Part shown: one piece after another, positions 44,578-54,295 of the stretch
Layout: each line of letters begins with the position of its first letter
Numbering within the stretch: the stretch's first letter is position 1
NCBI GenBank assembly: GCA_024742285.1
Contig: JANSYR010000009.1
Span: 1 to 64,000, forward strand
Source: a bacterium
GTDB taxonomy: Bacteria; Myxococcota_A; UBA9160; UBA4427
Direction of reading: 5' to 3'
Length of the DNA stretch: 64,000 nt
Translations under genes and position numbers: made by a program
Notes under the pieces: generated by a model
Databases searched by the model: none
What the model saw: the letters and a program-made list of their open reading frames with translations, nothing else
Told to the model about the DNA's origin: nothing

Positions 44578-44690
44578 CTGGCACTTCGCCGCAGGCGCTT
44601 GCTCGCGATGCCAGCGGTCGCTGGCACTGCTGGGCCGCAGGCGCTCGTCCAGCGGGCGCTCACGCGCAGCGCCGGCGCTAAGCTCGCCGC
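44565..44690. repeat. Hairpin and CCGCAGGCGCTCG repeats after mutM
   Basis: GTGCCAGC (44565-44572) pairs with GCTGGCAC (44577-44584) across the mutM stop. Then two degenerate copies of CTGGCACT...CCGCAGGCGCT[TC]G follow (around 44578-44606 and 44620-44650), related to the repeat at 8467-8537. Confidence 0.55.
44679..44684 (+). promoter_or_regulatory. Leaderless -10 element of the rqcH gene
   Basis: TAAGCT ends exactly six bases before the ATG; no Shine-Dalgarno. Confidence 0.5.
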
Positions 44691-46187
44691 ATGTTGAGTC
44701 TGGTGGAGCTCGAGCGGGTCGCGACCGCGCTCACGGCGGAGTTCGTCGGCGGGCGGGTGGAGCGCTGGGTCGAGCCGGACCGGGGACGGCTCGCCTTCAC
44801 GATCTATCGGCGCGACGAAGCGGGGAAGCGGAAGTCGACCCTCGGGATCGACGCGCGTCCCGAGCTCGCACGGGTCGGTCTCCTCGGCCGGATGCCTGCG
44901 GCACCGGACAGCCTGCCGGCCTTCAGTGCCTACCTGCGCGCCCATCTCGGCCGCGCCCGCCTCGAACGGGCGACGCTCCGCGGAGACGATCGGCAGCTCG
45001 CGCTCCGCTTCTCGGCTCGGGACGGGGAATACACGCTGCTCTTCTCGATCTTCGGCCGGCGGAGCAATCTCTACCTCCTCGACGCCGACGAGAGGATCGT
45101 CCAGGCGCTGCGCCCTGTGGCGGACACGCGGTCCGAGCTCGCCCTCGGCGATCGCTGGGCGGATCCGGGTTCGGGGAGTCCGCAACGGGGTGAAGATCGG
45201 TTCGCCGACCAGGATGGACTCGACCTGCTCGAGGCGGTCGAGGCGTGTTATGCGGAACGGATCGGCGAGCGGACCGCGGACGAGGGGCGCCGTCGTCTCG
45301 CCAGCGCGCTCAAGAAGGCGCGCAAGACGGCCGAGCGGCGCCTCGAGCGGATCGAGGCGGAGCTCGCCGAGGCGGATCAGGCGACGACGCTCCAGGAACA
45401 CGGGGAGCTCCTCAAGGCGAACCTCGGCCGGATCGACCCGGGCGCCTCGGAGATCACGGTCGATGATTTCACGACGGGTGAGCCGGTCACGATCGCCCTC
45501 GATCCGAAGAAATCGCCCAAGGAGAATCTCGACGCGATCTTCAAGCGCTACCAGAAGCTCCTGCGTCGTCTGACCAAAGCCGGCGGGCAGGTCGACGGGG
45601 CACAGCAGGCGATCGACGCGATCGTGGCGCTCGAAGGCGAGCTCGAGACGACCGACTCGCTCGATTCCCTCCTCGAGCGCGCCGATGTCAGGAAGATCCT
45701 CGGGCGGCACACGACGAAGCCGAGCGCGACCGCCGTGTCGAAGGCGCCGGAGTTGCCGCCGCTCCCCCAGGCCTACCGAAACCTGCCGCGGAAGCTCCAC
45801 CCGCGTCGCTACCGCTCGGCGGAGGACCTCGAGATCTGGGTCGGTCGGAGCGACGAGGCGAACGACGTGCTCACGACGCGTCTCGCCCGGGGAAAGGACC
45901 TCTTCTTCCACCTCGACGGCGCGCCGGGCAGCCACGTGATCCTGCGGACCGAAGGGCGCGAGGATCCGCCCGCTGAAGCGGTCATCGATGCCTGTGAGCT
46001 GGCCGTGCACTTCTCGAAACAGAAGAATGCGGGTCGCGCGGATGTGCACGTCGTGCCGATCAAGAACGTCAAGAAGCCGAAGGGGGCGAAGCGCGGACTC
46101 GTCTACGTGACCGGAGGGAAGTCCGTCCACCTGCGCAGGGAGCCGGAGCGCCTCGAACGACTGCTGAAGTCGAGGATCGAGGACTGA
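44691..46187 (+). CDS. NFACT-family ribosome quality control factor (RqcH/Rqc2)
   Basis: 498 residues. The N-terminal NFACT-N domain (1-135) includes the DR pair in GDDRQLAL used to recruit tRNA. A long coiled-coil follows (about 200-310, LKKARKTAERRLERIEAELAE-like), then the NFACT-R domain with GRSDEANDVLTTRLARGKDL, HLDGAPGSHVIL and VKKPKGAKRGLVYV. RqcH adds C-terminal Ala tails to peptides on stalled 50S subunits; older annotations call it fibronectin-binding protein. It is shorter than Bacillus RqcH (about 570). Confidence 0.88.
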   Translation: MLSLVELERVATALTAEFVGGRVERWVEPDRGRLAFTIYRRDEAGKRKSTLGIDARPELARVGLLGRMPAAPDSLPAFSAYLRAHLGRARLERATLRGDDRQLALRFSARDGEYTLLFSIFGRRSNLYLLDADERIVQALRPVADTRSELALGDRWADPGSGSPQRGEDRFADQDGLDLLEAVEACYAERIGERTADEGRRRLASALKKARKTAERRLERIEAELAEADQATTLQEHGELLKANLGRIDPGASEITVDDFTTGEPVTIALDPKKSPKENLDAIFKRYQKLLRRLTKAGGQVDGAQQAIDAIVALEGELETTDSLDSLLERADVRKILGRHTTKPSATAVSKAPELPPLPQAYRNLPRKLHPRRYRSAEDLEIWVGRSDEANDVLTTRLARGKDLFFHLDGAPGSHVILRTEGREDPPAEAVIDACELAVHFSKQKNAGRADVHVVPIKNVKKPKGAKRGLVYVTGGKSVHLRREPERLERLLKSRIED

Positions 46188-46190
46188 CGC

Positions 46191-48866
46191 CTAACGTCCA
46201 TGGGACGGTACCCGGAGCGAGAGCAGCGCCGGGAGGACGACGAGGTTGCTCACGACCGTGAGTACCATGCCGATCGTCAGGACGAGTCCGAGGCTCGACA
46301 CGCCCTGGTGCGAGGACAGGGCGAGGGTTCCGAAGCTGACAGTCGTGGTCAGGGCGCTGTAGAAGACCGCGCGCGCGGTCGTGCTCGCGAGGAGCTCGCC
46401 GCCGGTCTCGCTCTTCGCGAGGGCTTCGGCGCGGTGGACCAGGTGGATGCCGGAGTCGACGCCGATGCCCAGCAGGAGCGGGACGACGACGACGTTCACG
46501 AAGTTGAACGCGATGCCCGTGACGGTCATCAGCCCGATCGTGAGCAGGTTGCTCAGGAGGAGCGGCGCGAGGACGAGGCCGACCGGCGTGAATCGCTGCC
46601 AGAGGAGACCGAGCAGGATCGTGATCAGGACGATCGCGGCGACGAGGGCTTCCTGGAAGCTGTCCCTCGTCGCCTGCGCGAACGCGACCATGTTCATCGG
46701 GAGTCCCGTCGCCTCCGGGACCAGCGCCTGGACGTCGTAGGCGAATCGCGTGAAGGCGACTTCTTCGGTCAGCTGCTCCGCAGGGAAGATCTGGACGCGC
46801 GCGCGGCCGTCCGCGGTCATCATCCGTTTTCGCAGCTGCTCGGGGAGGTCGTCGAGGGTGACTTCCTCGAGGAGCGTGGCCTCGCGCAACCGGACGAGCT
46901 GCTCCGTCAGCCCGCCGAGCAGCACGGTCTCCAGGCGTTCCAGGGCCGCGTCGACGTCGTCGTCGGTGTCGGCTCGTGCGAGGAATTCGTCGAGGTTCGC
47001 GCGCAGGGCGCGCATGCTCATCCCGAGGACGCCGGCTTCGTCCTCGATCGCCGGGTCGCGGAGGAAGTCCCGGAGCGCGCGCAGGGCGGCGACCTGCTCT
47101 TCGGTCGTGGGCGGCTCCTCGTACGTCGTCGTCCCGCGCGGCGCATCGAGGATCATCCCCACGTCCTCGAGCAGGTAGAGCTTGTCCTCCTGGTCGGTCG
47201 GGATGTAGTCGGCGAGGGAGATCGCCATGTCGACGACCTCGAGCTCCTCGACGGCGCGCGCGATCTCGGTCGCCGCCTCGAGGTCGGGGGCGATCGTGTC
47301 CATCGGCCAGGGCGAGCGCTGCCCCGCCTCTTCGAGCATCTCGTTGAAGGTCTGCACGCTCTCGGTCGACGGGTCGCGCATGCGGACGACGTTGGCGTCG
47401 AAGTCGACCTGGAGCGCCTTCCAGCCGCCGAAGATCAGCAGCCCGAGTGCGGTGAGGGCGATCGTCCGGGGCCAGGCCGAGACGGCGCGCGACCAGGTGT
47501 TCCGGAACGTCATCGCGTGCGGCACGTCCCGCTCGGGATCGAGGCGACAGCCTTTCGCGAGCAGCGCCGGGAGCAGCGTCGTCGTGAGGAAGAGGTTCAC
47601 GATCATGCCCGTGCCGGCGATCAGCCCGAGCTCCGCGACGCCGATGTTGTCCGTCGGAATGAAGACGTAGAACCCGATCGCCGTCGTGACGGTGCAGATC
47701 ACGAAGGAGCTGCCGACCTGCTCGAAGCCGTGGGCGAGGGCGGCCCTGTGGACATCGTCCACCCCGTTCTCGAGGGAGCGGCGGAAGCCGTCGACGTAGG
47801 CCATGCCCAGGTGGATCGCGAAGTCGACGCCGAGACCGATGAAGAGGATCGCGAAGGCGACGGAGACGAGGTTCAGCGCGCCGACCGTCGCGGCGGCGAA
47901 GGCGCCGGTCCAGACGAGCCCGGCGAGGAGCGTCGCGACGGAGGCGATCACGAGCCTGACCGAGCGAAGGGCGCGGAAGAGCACGACGACGACGAAGCCG
48001 AAGGTGATCACGCCGCCGAGACCGATGTCCCAGAGGAGGCCGGCCATCTCTTCGTAGTTGAGGACCGGATTGCCGGTCAGGCGGATCGTCACCCCGTGGT
48101 CCGGGTCGAGGTCGTTCTCTTCGGCGATCCGGCGGATCTCGGCCATTGGCCCCGCGGCGGCGAAGATGCTCCCGAAGTCGAGAACCGGGTCCACCACGAT
48201 CACCCACTGCTTCACGCTCTCGACGGAGGAGCCGCGTAGCAGGATCTCCTCCCACGAGATGGCGAGGGGGAACTCCTGGTAGGCCTCGACCGTCGCGTCG
48301 CCGATCCGGTCGAGGAGGGTCGCCAGCTCGTCGAGGGCGAGGTCCGTATCTTCGCGTTGCTCGAGGCCGCTCTGGATGAGCGAGGCGAGGTTCGCGACGG
48401 TGGGCTCGCGCTCGAGTGCGGTCAGGATCGGCTGGACCCGCGCGATCTGCAGGGCGAACTCGTCGAGGTCGTCGAGATCGCGGTAGAGCAGGCCGTGCTT
48501 CTCGAAGAAGGGCCCGGAGCCCGGGATGTAGACGTCGTGGAAGAGATCCGGCCGTTCGGCGAGGGCCTCGCGGAGGGCGTGGGTCGCCTCGCGCGCGACC
48601 TCCGGGGTCTCGCCGTCGATCACGACGAGCATCACGTTTTCGATGTTCGGGAAGCTCCGGGCGAACTCGAGGTAGTTCTGACGCGCAGGCAGATCCTCGG
48701 AGACGAGCTGGACGTTGTCCGAGTTGATTCCGAGATTCAGGGCCGCGAAGACGAAGAGGGCGAGCGTCGCGATCCCGATCGCGGTGAGCACCTGGCCGGC
48801 GCGCGCGTGCACGCCCAGCGACCAGCGCACGAGCACGTGGGAGAGCAGGGCCTCGAGCCGATCCAT
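46191..48866 (-). CDS. MMPL/RND-family transporter, HpnN-like
   Basis: 891 residues with the duplicated RND plan: a transmembrane helix, a periplasmic loop of about 230 residues, five helices, then the same again. Core motifs are FIGLGVDFAIHLGMAYVDG in the first half and LLGIGVDSGIHLVHRAEAL in the second, the Asp residues carrying protons. Similarity is to hopanoid transporter HpnN, which moves hopanoids to the outer membrane. No hopanoid synthesis genes are nearby, so the substrate is inferred. TAGGAT (minus strand, 48879-48884) is a likely -10. Confidence 0.87.
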   Translation of the reverse strand: MDRLEALLSHVLVRWSLGVHARAGQVLTAIGIATLALFVFAALNLGINSDNVQLVSEDLPARQNYLEFARSFPNIENVMLVVIDGETPEVAREATHALREALAERPDLFHDVYIPGSGPFFEKHGLLYRDLDDLDEFALQIARVQPILTALEREPTVANLASLIQSGLEQREDTDLALDELATLLDRIGDATVEAYQEFPLAISWEEILLRGSSVESVKQWVIVVDPVLDFGSIFAAAGPMAEIRRIAEENDLDPDHGVTIRLTGNPVLNYEEMAGLLWDIGLGGVITFGFVVVVLFRALRSVRLVIASVATLLAGLVWTGAFAAATVGALNLVSVAFAILFIGLGVDFAIHLGMAYVDGFRRSLENGVDDVHRAALAHGFEQVGSSFVICTVTTAIGFYVFIPTDNIGVAELGLIAGTGMIVNLFLTTTLLPALLAKGCRLDPERDVPHAMTFRNTWSRAVSAWPRTIALTALGLLIFGGWKALQVDFDANVVRMRDPSTESVQTFNEMLEEAGQRSPWPMDTIAPDLEAATEIARAVEELEVVDMAISLADYIPTDQEDKLYLLEDVGMILDAPRGTTTYEEPPTTEEQVAALRALRDFLRDPAIEDEAGVLGMSMRALRANLDEFLARADTDDDVDAALERLETVLLGGLTEQLVRLREATLLEEVTLDDLPEQLRKRMMTADGRARVQIFPAEQLTEEVAFTRFAYDVQALVPEATGLPMNMVAFAQATRDSFQEALVAAIVLITILLGLLWQRFTPVGLVLAPLLLSNLLTIGLMTVTGIAFNFVNVVVVPLLLGIGVDSGIHLVHRAEALAKSETGGELLASTTARAVFYSALTTTVSFGTLALSSHQGVSSLGLVLTIGMVLTVVSNLVVLPALLSLRVPSHGR

Positions 48867-49027
48867 GAACGCTCCTCGATCCTAGGGGGTCGCCGCGAAC
48901 GGGCTCTTCCCGGCGACGGGCGGGGACGAGATAGCGAAGCCGCCCGCTTCGTTCGACCACGCGGCTCACACGAAGCCGCCGGCTTGGACTCGGGGCCGGA
49001 TTCGGTCGGATGGGTTCCGACGCGCGC

Positions 49028-50005
49028 TCAGCCGTCGGTGGCTTCCCCGCGCGTCGCCGCGATCGCCTCTCGCGTGAACTCCGGCGCGAAGAGCAGGCCG
49101 AGCAGGGCGCGGGTGACGATGATCGAGGTCGTCAACACGATGCTCATCGCGAGGAGCTCGGCGTCCCGGGCGAGATCCCGGAAGACCGCGACGAACACGA
49201 CCTGGCCGGTGCCGATTCCGGCGATCGCCAGAGGCAGGGCAGCGACCGCCAGCATGACGCCGATCCCGAAGACGAGCTCGAGGAGCGTGATCTCGACGTC
49301 GAAGGCGAGGAAGAGGCCGCCGACCAGGGAAGCGAAGCAGACGAGCATGCAGAGGCGGACGAGGGCCAGCTCGAGCAGGAGCGGGAGCGGGACGAGCCGG
49401 GCCGCGTCGAAGAGGGGCAGCTCGCGAACGACCTCGAGCGGACCGAGGTCCACCGGGGCGCGCAGGAAGGCGAAGCCGGCCACGACCATCGCGACGAGCA
49501 CGGCGACCCCGCCGAGTCGCAGCCCCACGTCGTCGACCTGCAGCAGGCTCCCGCCGAGCACGATCGAGGTGAGCACGGCGCCCACGTCGAGGAGCGCGAG
49601 AAGGAGCACCATCCCCGAGGCGACCGCGAACGACGCACCGGTCCGCCGCGACACCAGGAGCGCGAGTCCTCCGGCGCCGATCAGGTGGTTGAGGACGCCG
49701 ATCAGGTAGCAGGCGGCCTTGAGCCGAGCCGCGACGCGCCGGGGGAGCGGGGCCGCCTCCTCGGGCCGGCCGGCGACCACGCGATGGAGGCTGTGGGCCT
49801 CGATCGCGACCCCGACCGCGGTGAAGAGAACGAGGGTGGGGAAGAATCGCAACAGGACCTCCACCGTCACGTGATCGAGGGCGAGCCGGATGTCGATCCG
49901 GTCGAGAACCCAGGCCAGGAGCGCCACGCTCACGACGGAGGGAACCGCGGTCCGCGCGATCCGCATGAAGACGCCGGGCTCCCGCTGCGCGTCCACGCTG
50001 TTCAC
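49028..50005 (-). CDS. Flippase-like integral membrane protein (UPF0104/AglD family), second copy
   Basis: 325 residues with about eight transmembrane segments, including ACYLIGVLNHLIGAGGLALL and LPLAIAGIGTGQVVFVAVF, the positions that carry the family's conserved Gly/Phe loops. Probably involved in moving a lipid or lipid-linked compound. The start (GTG at 50005) is uncertain; the ATG 39 bases downstream (MRIARTAVPS) is an alternative. It lies next to a CDP-alcohol phosphatidyltransferase gene on the other strand, which supports a lipid role. Confidence 0.75.
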   Translation of the reverse strand: MNSVDAQREPGVFMRIARTAVPSVVSVALLAWVLDRIDIRLALDHVTVEVLLRFFPTLVLFTAVGVAIEAHSLHRVVAGRPEEAAPLPRRVAARLKAACYLIGVLNHLIGAGGLALLVSRRTGASFAVASGMVLLLALLDVGAVLTSIVLGGSLLQVDDVGLRLGGVAVLVAMVVAGFAFLRAPVDLGPLEVVRELPLFDAARLVPLPLLLELALVRLCMLVCFASLVGGLFLAFDVEITLLELVFGIGVMLAVAALPLAIAGIGTGQVVFVAVFRDLARDAELLAMSIVLTTSIIVTRALLGLLFAPEFTREAIAATRGEATDG

Positions 50006-50138
50006 GCCCTTCCCCCCGAACCGCCCCGCGGAGCGGTCGTCCTTCTTCTTCCTCCCCTACTTCGGCCGGATCCGCGTCCGACTGTCGAGGACCCTGGCCG
50101 CGCGGCGCCTTCCGCCACGGAATCGAGAGGGCCTCCGA

Positions 50139-50144
50139 TAGACT
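50139..50144 (+). promoter_or_regulatory. Leaderless -10 element of the CDP-alcohol phosphatidyltransferase gene
   Basis: TAGACT ends exactly six bases before the ATG; no Shine-Dalgarno. Confidence 0.5.
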
Positions 50145-50150
50145 CGACCC

Positions 50151-50798
50151 ATGATCGACAACGCCTTCCGCAGGATCGTGCCGCGTTTTGCCGGTCCCCT
50201 GCTCGCGCTCTACACGCGATGGGGTTGGACCCCCGATCACGTGACCGTGCTCGGGCTGTCGCTGGCGCTTCTCGCCGCCGCCGCCGTCGCGACGGGACAT
50301 CTCTGGCTGGGTGCCGGCCTCTGGTGGGTGTCGCGCCTCGCGGACGGCACCGACGGTGTCTTCGCCCGGGCTTCGGGGCAGGAGACCGATTTCGGCGCCT
50401 ACCTCGACATCGTGCTGGACATGGCCGCCTACGGGGCGATGGTGCTCGCGTTCGGGATCGTCTGGCCGGAATTCGGCCCCCAGTGGACGATGATGCTCTT
50501 TCTCTATGTGCTCTGTATCGCCAGTGCGCTCGCGCTCGGGATGCAGGAGGCGAAGCGCGATCTGCCGGCCCGGGACGATCGGGGGCTGCGACTCGGCGCG
50601 GGTCTCGCCGAGGGGGGCGAGACCGGGATCGCGTACACGGTCTTCCTTCTGTTCCCGAACCTGCTCCCGGTCACCACCTGGCTCTGGGTCGCGATCCTGG
50701 CCCTGACCGTGGTCGCCCGGACCCTGCTGGCGCGCCGCCTGCTGGCCCCGGACGTGGGGAACCCACGTCAGGAGGACCCGGAATCGCCCTCGGTGTGA
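50151..50798 (+). CDS. CDP-alcohol phosphatidyltransferase family protein
   Basis: 215 residues with about six transmembrane helices. The family signature D-G-x2-A-R-x8-G-x3-D-x3-D is complete (DGVFARASGQETDFGAYLD, then ILD with the last Asp three residues on). These enzymes replace CMP of a CDP-alcohol or CDP-diacylglycerol with an alcohol in phospholipid synthesis at the inner membrane. The head-group (inositol, glycerol phosphate, ethanolamine or other) cannot be told from the sequence. Confidence 0.88.
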   Translation: MIDNAFRRIVPRFAGPLLALYTRWGWTPDHVTVLGLSLALLAAAAVATGHLWLGAGLWWVSRLADGTDGVFARASGQETDFGAYLDIVLDMAAYGAMVLAFGIVWPEFGPQWTMMLFLYVLCIASALALGMQEAKRDLPARDDRGLRLGAGLAEGGETGIAYTVFLLFPNLLPVTTWLWVAILALTVVARTLLARRLLAPDVGNPRQEDPESPSV

Positions 50799-50887
50799 CA
50801 TCCATCATCAAGACACCCACCACGCTCGGCCGATAGATCACGGAGTTTCTCAGGCAGCGAGCCGGCAGGCTCGCGGGGAGGCCTTCC

Positions 50888-51727
50888 GTGACGCGCGACC
50901 GAAAGCTCCACACCCCGTTCCGCACGTGGGGGCTCGTGATCCTTCTCGTTCTCGGGGTACCGGCCTCCGCCGTCGCCGACTGGGAGGTCTACGTCGCCGG
51001 TGGGCTCGGCATCTCCCTCGCCGAAGGCAATGCGGTCGGTCGTCAGAGCGCCAGTCCAGTGGTCGATATCGGTGGTGAGGACCTCGACGGTGCGCCGATG
51101 ATCGACGGGATCATCGGTCTCGAGATTCCGATGGACGAGCTCGTTCCGCGCGAGATGCTGCTCGACGTCCGGCTGCCCGACTGGCCGGTCCGCGTCGAGC
51201 TCGAGGCCGCGGGGCTCCGCGAGTACGAGCTCAAGAACTTCTTCGGAGGCGATCTCTTCTTCACCGAGGTCGAGACGACCACCGTCTTCTTCAACGCCTG
51301 GCTCGACATCCCGATGACGTCCATCTATCGGCCGGTCCAGTACACCTTCGGCTTGGGTCGTCAGCCGCGTATCCGGCAGTGGCTCGAGCCTGCGAGCTTC
51401 TACGTCGGCGTCGGCATCGGCTACGCCCACACCGACCTGTCGGGCACGTCGAACGAGGGTTTCGCCTCGGGCGAGTTCGACGAGTTCGCATGGAACGCGG
51501 GTACGGGTTTCAACTACGCGCTGACGGATACGGTCGATCTCTCCCTCGGCTACCGTTTCGTCTGTCTCGCCGGTGAGCAGTGCATGGCCACGGACGAGGG
51601 ATTCGAGCTGACGCCGACCGGTGGCGCGCCCGAGCCGACCGACTACCTCGAGTACGACCTCCTGGCGCACGAGGTGCGCGTGCAGGTTCGCGTCGAGGTC
51701 TTCGAGTTCTTCTCTCCCTGGCGATAG
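50888..51727 (+). CDS. Secreted/outer-membrane beta-barrel-like protein
   Basis: 279 residues from GTG 50888 behind GGGGAGG. Signal peptide (hydrophobic 14-29, cleavage near AVA/DWE). The mature protein alternates polar and hydrophobic residues in strands such as WEVYVAGGLGISLAEG, SFYVGVGIGYAHTDLSG, FNYALTDTVDLSLGYRF and ends in the aromatic EFFSPWR, all features of small outer-membrane barrels. No specific family was recognised. The secretin gene follows 87 bases later. Confidence 0.7.
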   Translation: MTRDRKLHTPFRTWGLVILLVLGVPASAVADWEVYVAGGLGISLAEGNAVGRQSASPVVDIGGEDLDGAPMIDGIIGLEIPMDELVPREMLLDVRLPDWPVRVELEAAGLREYELKNFFGGDLFFTEVETTTVFFNAWLDIPMTSIYRPVQYTFGLGRQPRIRQWLEPASFYVGVGIGYAHTDLSGTSNEGFASGEFDEFAWNAGTGFNYALTDTVDLSLGYRFVCLAGEQCMATDEGFELTPTGGAPEPTDYLEYDLLAHEVRVQVRVEVFEFFSPWR

Positions 51728-51802
51728 CGCGAGGCGGGCGCGACTCGCTTCTCTGACGGTCCTTCCGGTCGGGCGCGATTCGCCGCACGAAGCCCCTTCG
51801 GA

Positions 51803-51808
51803 TAGCTT
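51803..51808 (+). promoter_or_regulatory. Leaderless -10 element of the secretin gene
   Basis: TAGCTT ends exactly six bases before the GTG; no Shine-Dalgarno. Confidence 0.5.
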
Positions 51809-51814
51809 CTGCGC

Positions 51815-54262
51815 GTGCAGCGACTCCCGCGCCACCGCCCGAACCCGCTCGCCGCGCTGGTCCTCGTGTGGACCTGCGTCCTGGCTCCGGTCATGCCGAG
51901 CGCAGCGCAACCCGTGCCGGCGCCTTCGCCGGAGGCGATCCGCGGAGGCCACGCCGCGTCCGATCCGGACGTGGTCCGCCCGGATCCGCGTCGCGTCGGG
52001 GAGACGACAGGTCGGGAACGCGCCGATCGGGTGCGGCAAGCTGCCCGCGAGCGCGCCGAGCAGGTGCGTCGCGAACGGGCCGCACGCGCTGCGCAGGATC
52101 GCCCTTCGCGCGTCGAGCCCGAGCGTGCCGGACGCGCGCAGCCTTCGAGACGGGCGCCGAGCCGTCGGGCCGCCTCGCGTCCGTCCACGCTCACGCTGAA
52201 CCAGAAGCGCGCGCGGATCGAGCAGCTGGTCCAGAAGATCGGCGAGGCCGCCGGTCGAACGATCCTCGTGCCCGACGACGTGCGGGGCAACGTCACGATC
52301 ATCGCGAAGCGACCGATGACGATCGACGAGAGCTGGGCCGTGCTCGAGACGGCGCTCTCGCTCCTGGGGCATTCGTTGCTCCCGGGGCCCGAAGGGGTGT
52401 GGCGGATCGCGAAGGTGGCCGACGCCGTCGGTGAGGCACCCTTCGAGCGGGTCAGCGACGGACGAGGCGAGTCCTTCGTCACGACCCTGATCCCGCTCCG
52501 CACGGCCGACGTCGAAGACGTGATGCCCGTGCTCGAGCCGCTCTCTGGATCGCGTGTGACCCTTGTGCCCTTCGCGGAGACGAACAGCATCATCGCGAGC
52601 GGCTCGGAGGTCGCGATCGCCCGCCTCACGACCCTCGCCGACGAGCTCGACCGGATCGAGGAGCAGACGCTTCGGATCCGCGTGCTGCGCCACCGCGGCG
52701 TCGAAGACGTCGAGGGTTTCGTCGAAGAATACCTCGAGTCCGGCGACTACGAGCTGCAGGACGTCCAGGTCTGGAGCGACCTCCGTACCAACAGCCTCGC
52801 CGTTCGGGGCTCGAAGAAGGGCGTCGACGAGGTCGTCGCGTTCATCGAAGACGTCGACCAGCCGATCGAGCGCGGCGGGGCGATCCGGATCCTCCGCGTG
52901 CTGAACCGCGACCCGGAGGAGGTCGCCGAGCTGATCCGCAGTCTCTCGAACGGGACGACGGCCGCGACGACCGAGGCGGCCTCGGTCGCGGGGCCCCTCG
53001 ACGGCGCCGACTACACGATCGCCGTGGATGCGCCGTCGCGCTCCCTCGTCGTGAAGGCCCCGCCCGAGGCGCAGGGCGTGATCCGCGAAGTGGTCGAGCT
53101 GCTCGACCAGTCGCCGCAGCTCGTCGCCGTGGACATCACGGTCTCCGAGCTCCGGATGCCCGAGGCCTACGGGCTCGCGACGGGCTTCTCGCTCCCCTTC
53201 ACGGATGGTTCCGACGGCAACAACGATCTCGTCGGCGTCGTCGTCAACGAAGCCTCCTCGGCGGGCATCGATCTCCCGCCCACCGTCGTCGGCCGGATCA
53301 GTCGGGACACCGGCGTCGCCTTCCAGCAAAACGTGAACGGAAACCTCGTGTCGGTGCCGATCCTCCAGTCGGGGACGATCGCCGGGGTCGACTTCGAGGC
53401 AACCAACGAGGTCCTGATCCAGCCGAGTCTCGTCGTGACCGCCGGCGATCAGCACGAGATCTTCGTCGGGAACAACGTGCCGATCCCGGTGACCGATTCG
53501 GACAGCTCGGGTCTCGGCGCGAATACCGTCGCCGGCGTCAACATTCCCCAGATCTCGCGCACGACGAATTTCGATCGCCGCGACATCGGCACGCGCGTCA
53601 CGCTCGAGGCGACGACCGGAACCGAAGGAAAAATCCAGCTCGATCTCGAGATCGAGCTCTCGAACATCGACCTGACGCGCGCGAACCTGGGCGGCGATGC
53701 GGCGCAGGTCGGCCCGTCGTACGTGGAGCAGTCGTTGGTCACGACCGCACGCCTCGATGACGGCGAGACTGCGATCCTCGCGGTCAACACCGACAAGAAG
53801 ACGCAGGACGTCGAGACCGGCGTTCCCTTCTTCCGGAGCATCCCCTTCCTGGGACGCTTCTTCCGTTCGACGGGAACCGTCGTCGACGACATCAAGCTCG
53901 TGATCGCCGTGCGCGTCCGACGCATCTCGAACCCGTCCGAGCTGGTCGCCGACACGATCCGGAGGCGGCTCGTCTTCGAGCGCCGCGCCTCGCGCGCGAC
54001 GAATCTGCCGCTGGTCGAGGGCCCGCCCTACGGCGTCCGCGTCACGACGCGCGTCTACGAAGAGGACGCGACCGCGATCGCGGACTCGATCGCGAGCGAG
54101 GGTCTCGCGACCCGGGTCCACGGGTGGAGCACGGACACCGCGGACTACTGGGACGTGTACGTGACGGGACTGCCCTCGATGGTCGACGCGGGCGTCGTCG
54201 CGCGCGAGCTCGCCGAGCAGGGTTGGGAGACCGATCTCGTGGTCTTCTCGAAGCGACGCTGA
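51815..54262 (+). CDS. Type II/III secretin (GspD-like) with C-terminal SPOR-like domain
   Basis: 815 residues from GTG 51815. Signal peptide (1-31), then an Arg/Glu-rich low-complexity segment (about 50-120), N-domains typical of secretins (about 125-440: KIGEAAGRTILVPDDV, VTLVPFAETNSIIASG, VLNRDPEEVAELIRSL), the C-domain beta-barrel with GVAFQQNVNGN, EVLIQPSLVVT, VEQSLVTTARLDDGETAIL and VPFFRSIPFLGRFF. Residues about 740-815 (VRVTTRVYEEDATAIADSI ... WDVYVTGLPS) look like a SPOR peptidoglycan-binding domain. It forms an outer-membrane channel, but no other secretion genes are present, so the system it serves is unknown. Confidence 0.88.
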   Translation: MQRLPRHRPNPLAALVLVWTCVLAPVMPSAAQPVPAPSPEAIRGGHAASDPDVVRPDPRRVGETTGRERADRVRQAARERAEQVRRERAARAAQDRPSRVEPERAGRAQPSRRAPSRRAASRPSTLTLNQKRARIEQLVQKIGEAAGRTILVPDDVRGNVTIIAKRPMTIDESWAVLETALSLLGHSLLPGPEGVWRIAKVADAVGEAPFERVSDGRGESFVTTLIPLRTADVEDVMPVLEPLSGSRVTLVPFAETNSIIASGSEVAIARLTTLADELDRIEEQTLRIRVLRHRGVEDVEGFVEEYLESGDYELQDVQVWSDLRTNSLAVRGSKKGVDEVVAFIEDVDQPIERGGAIRILRVLNRDPEEVAELIRSLSNGTTAATTEAASVAGPLDGADYTIAVDAPSRSLVVKAPPEAQGVIREVVELLDQSPQLVAVDITVSELRMPEAYGLATGFSLPFTDGSDGNNDLVGVVVNEASSAGIDLPPTVVGRISRDTGVAFQQNVNGNLVSVPILQSGTIAGVDFEATNEVLIQPSLVVTAGDQHEIFVGNNVPIPVTDSDSSGLGANTVAGVNIPQISRTTNFDRRDIGTRVTLEATTGTEGKIQLDLEIELSNIDLTRANLGGDAAQVGPSYVEQSLVTTARLDDGETAILAVNTDKKTQDVETGVPFFRSIPFLGRFFRSTGTVVDDIKLVIAVRVRRISNPSELVADTIRRRLVFERRASRATNLPLVEGPPYGVRVTTRVYEEDATAIADSIASEGLATRVHGWSTDTADYWDVYVTGLPSMVDAGVVARELAEQGWETDLVVFSKRR

Positions 54263-54295
54263 GCCGAGTCCAAGCGACGTCGATCAGAGGTTTCG

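Noticed and set aside
46069-48969. 966-residue minus-strand frame overlapping the HpnN-like gene
   Set aside because: Arg-rich shadow in another frame; the HpnN frame has RND motifs and helices in the right order.
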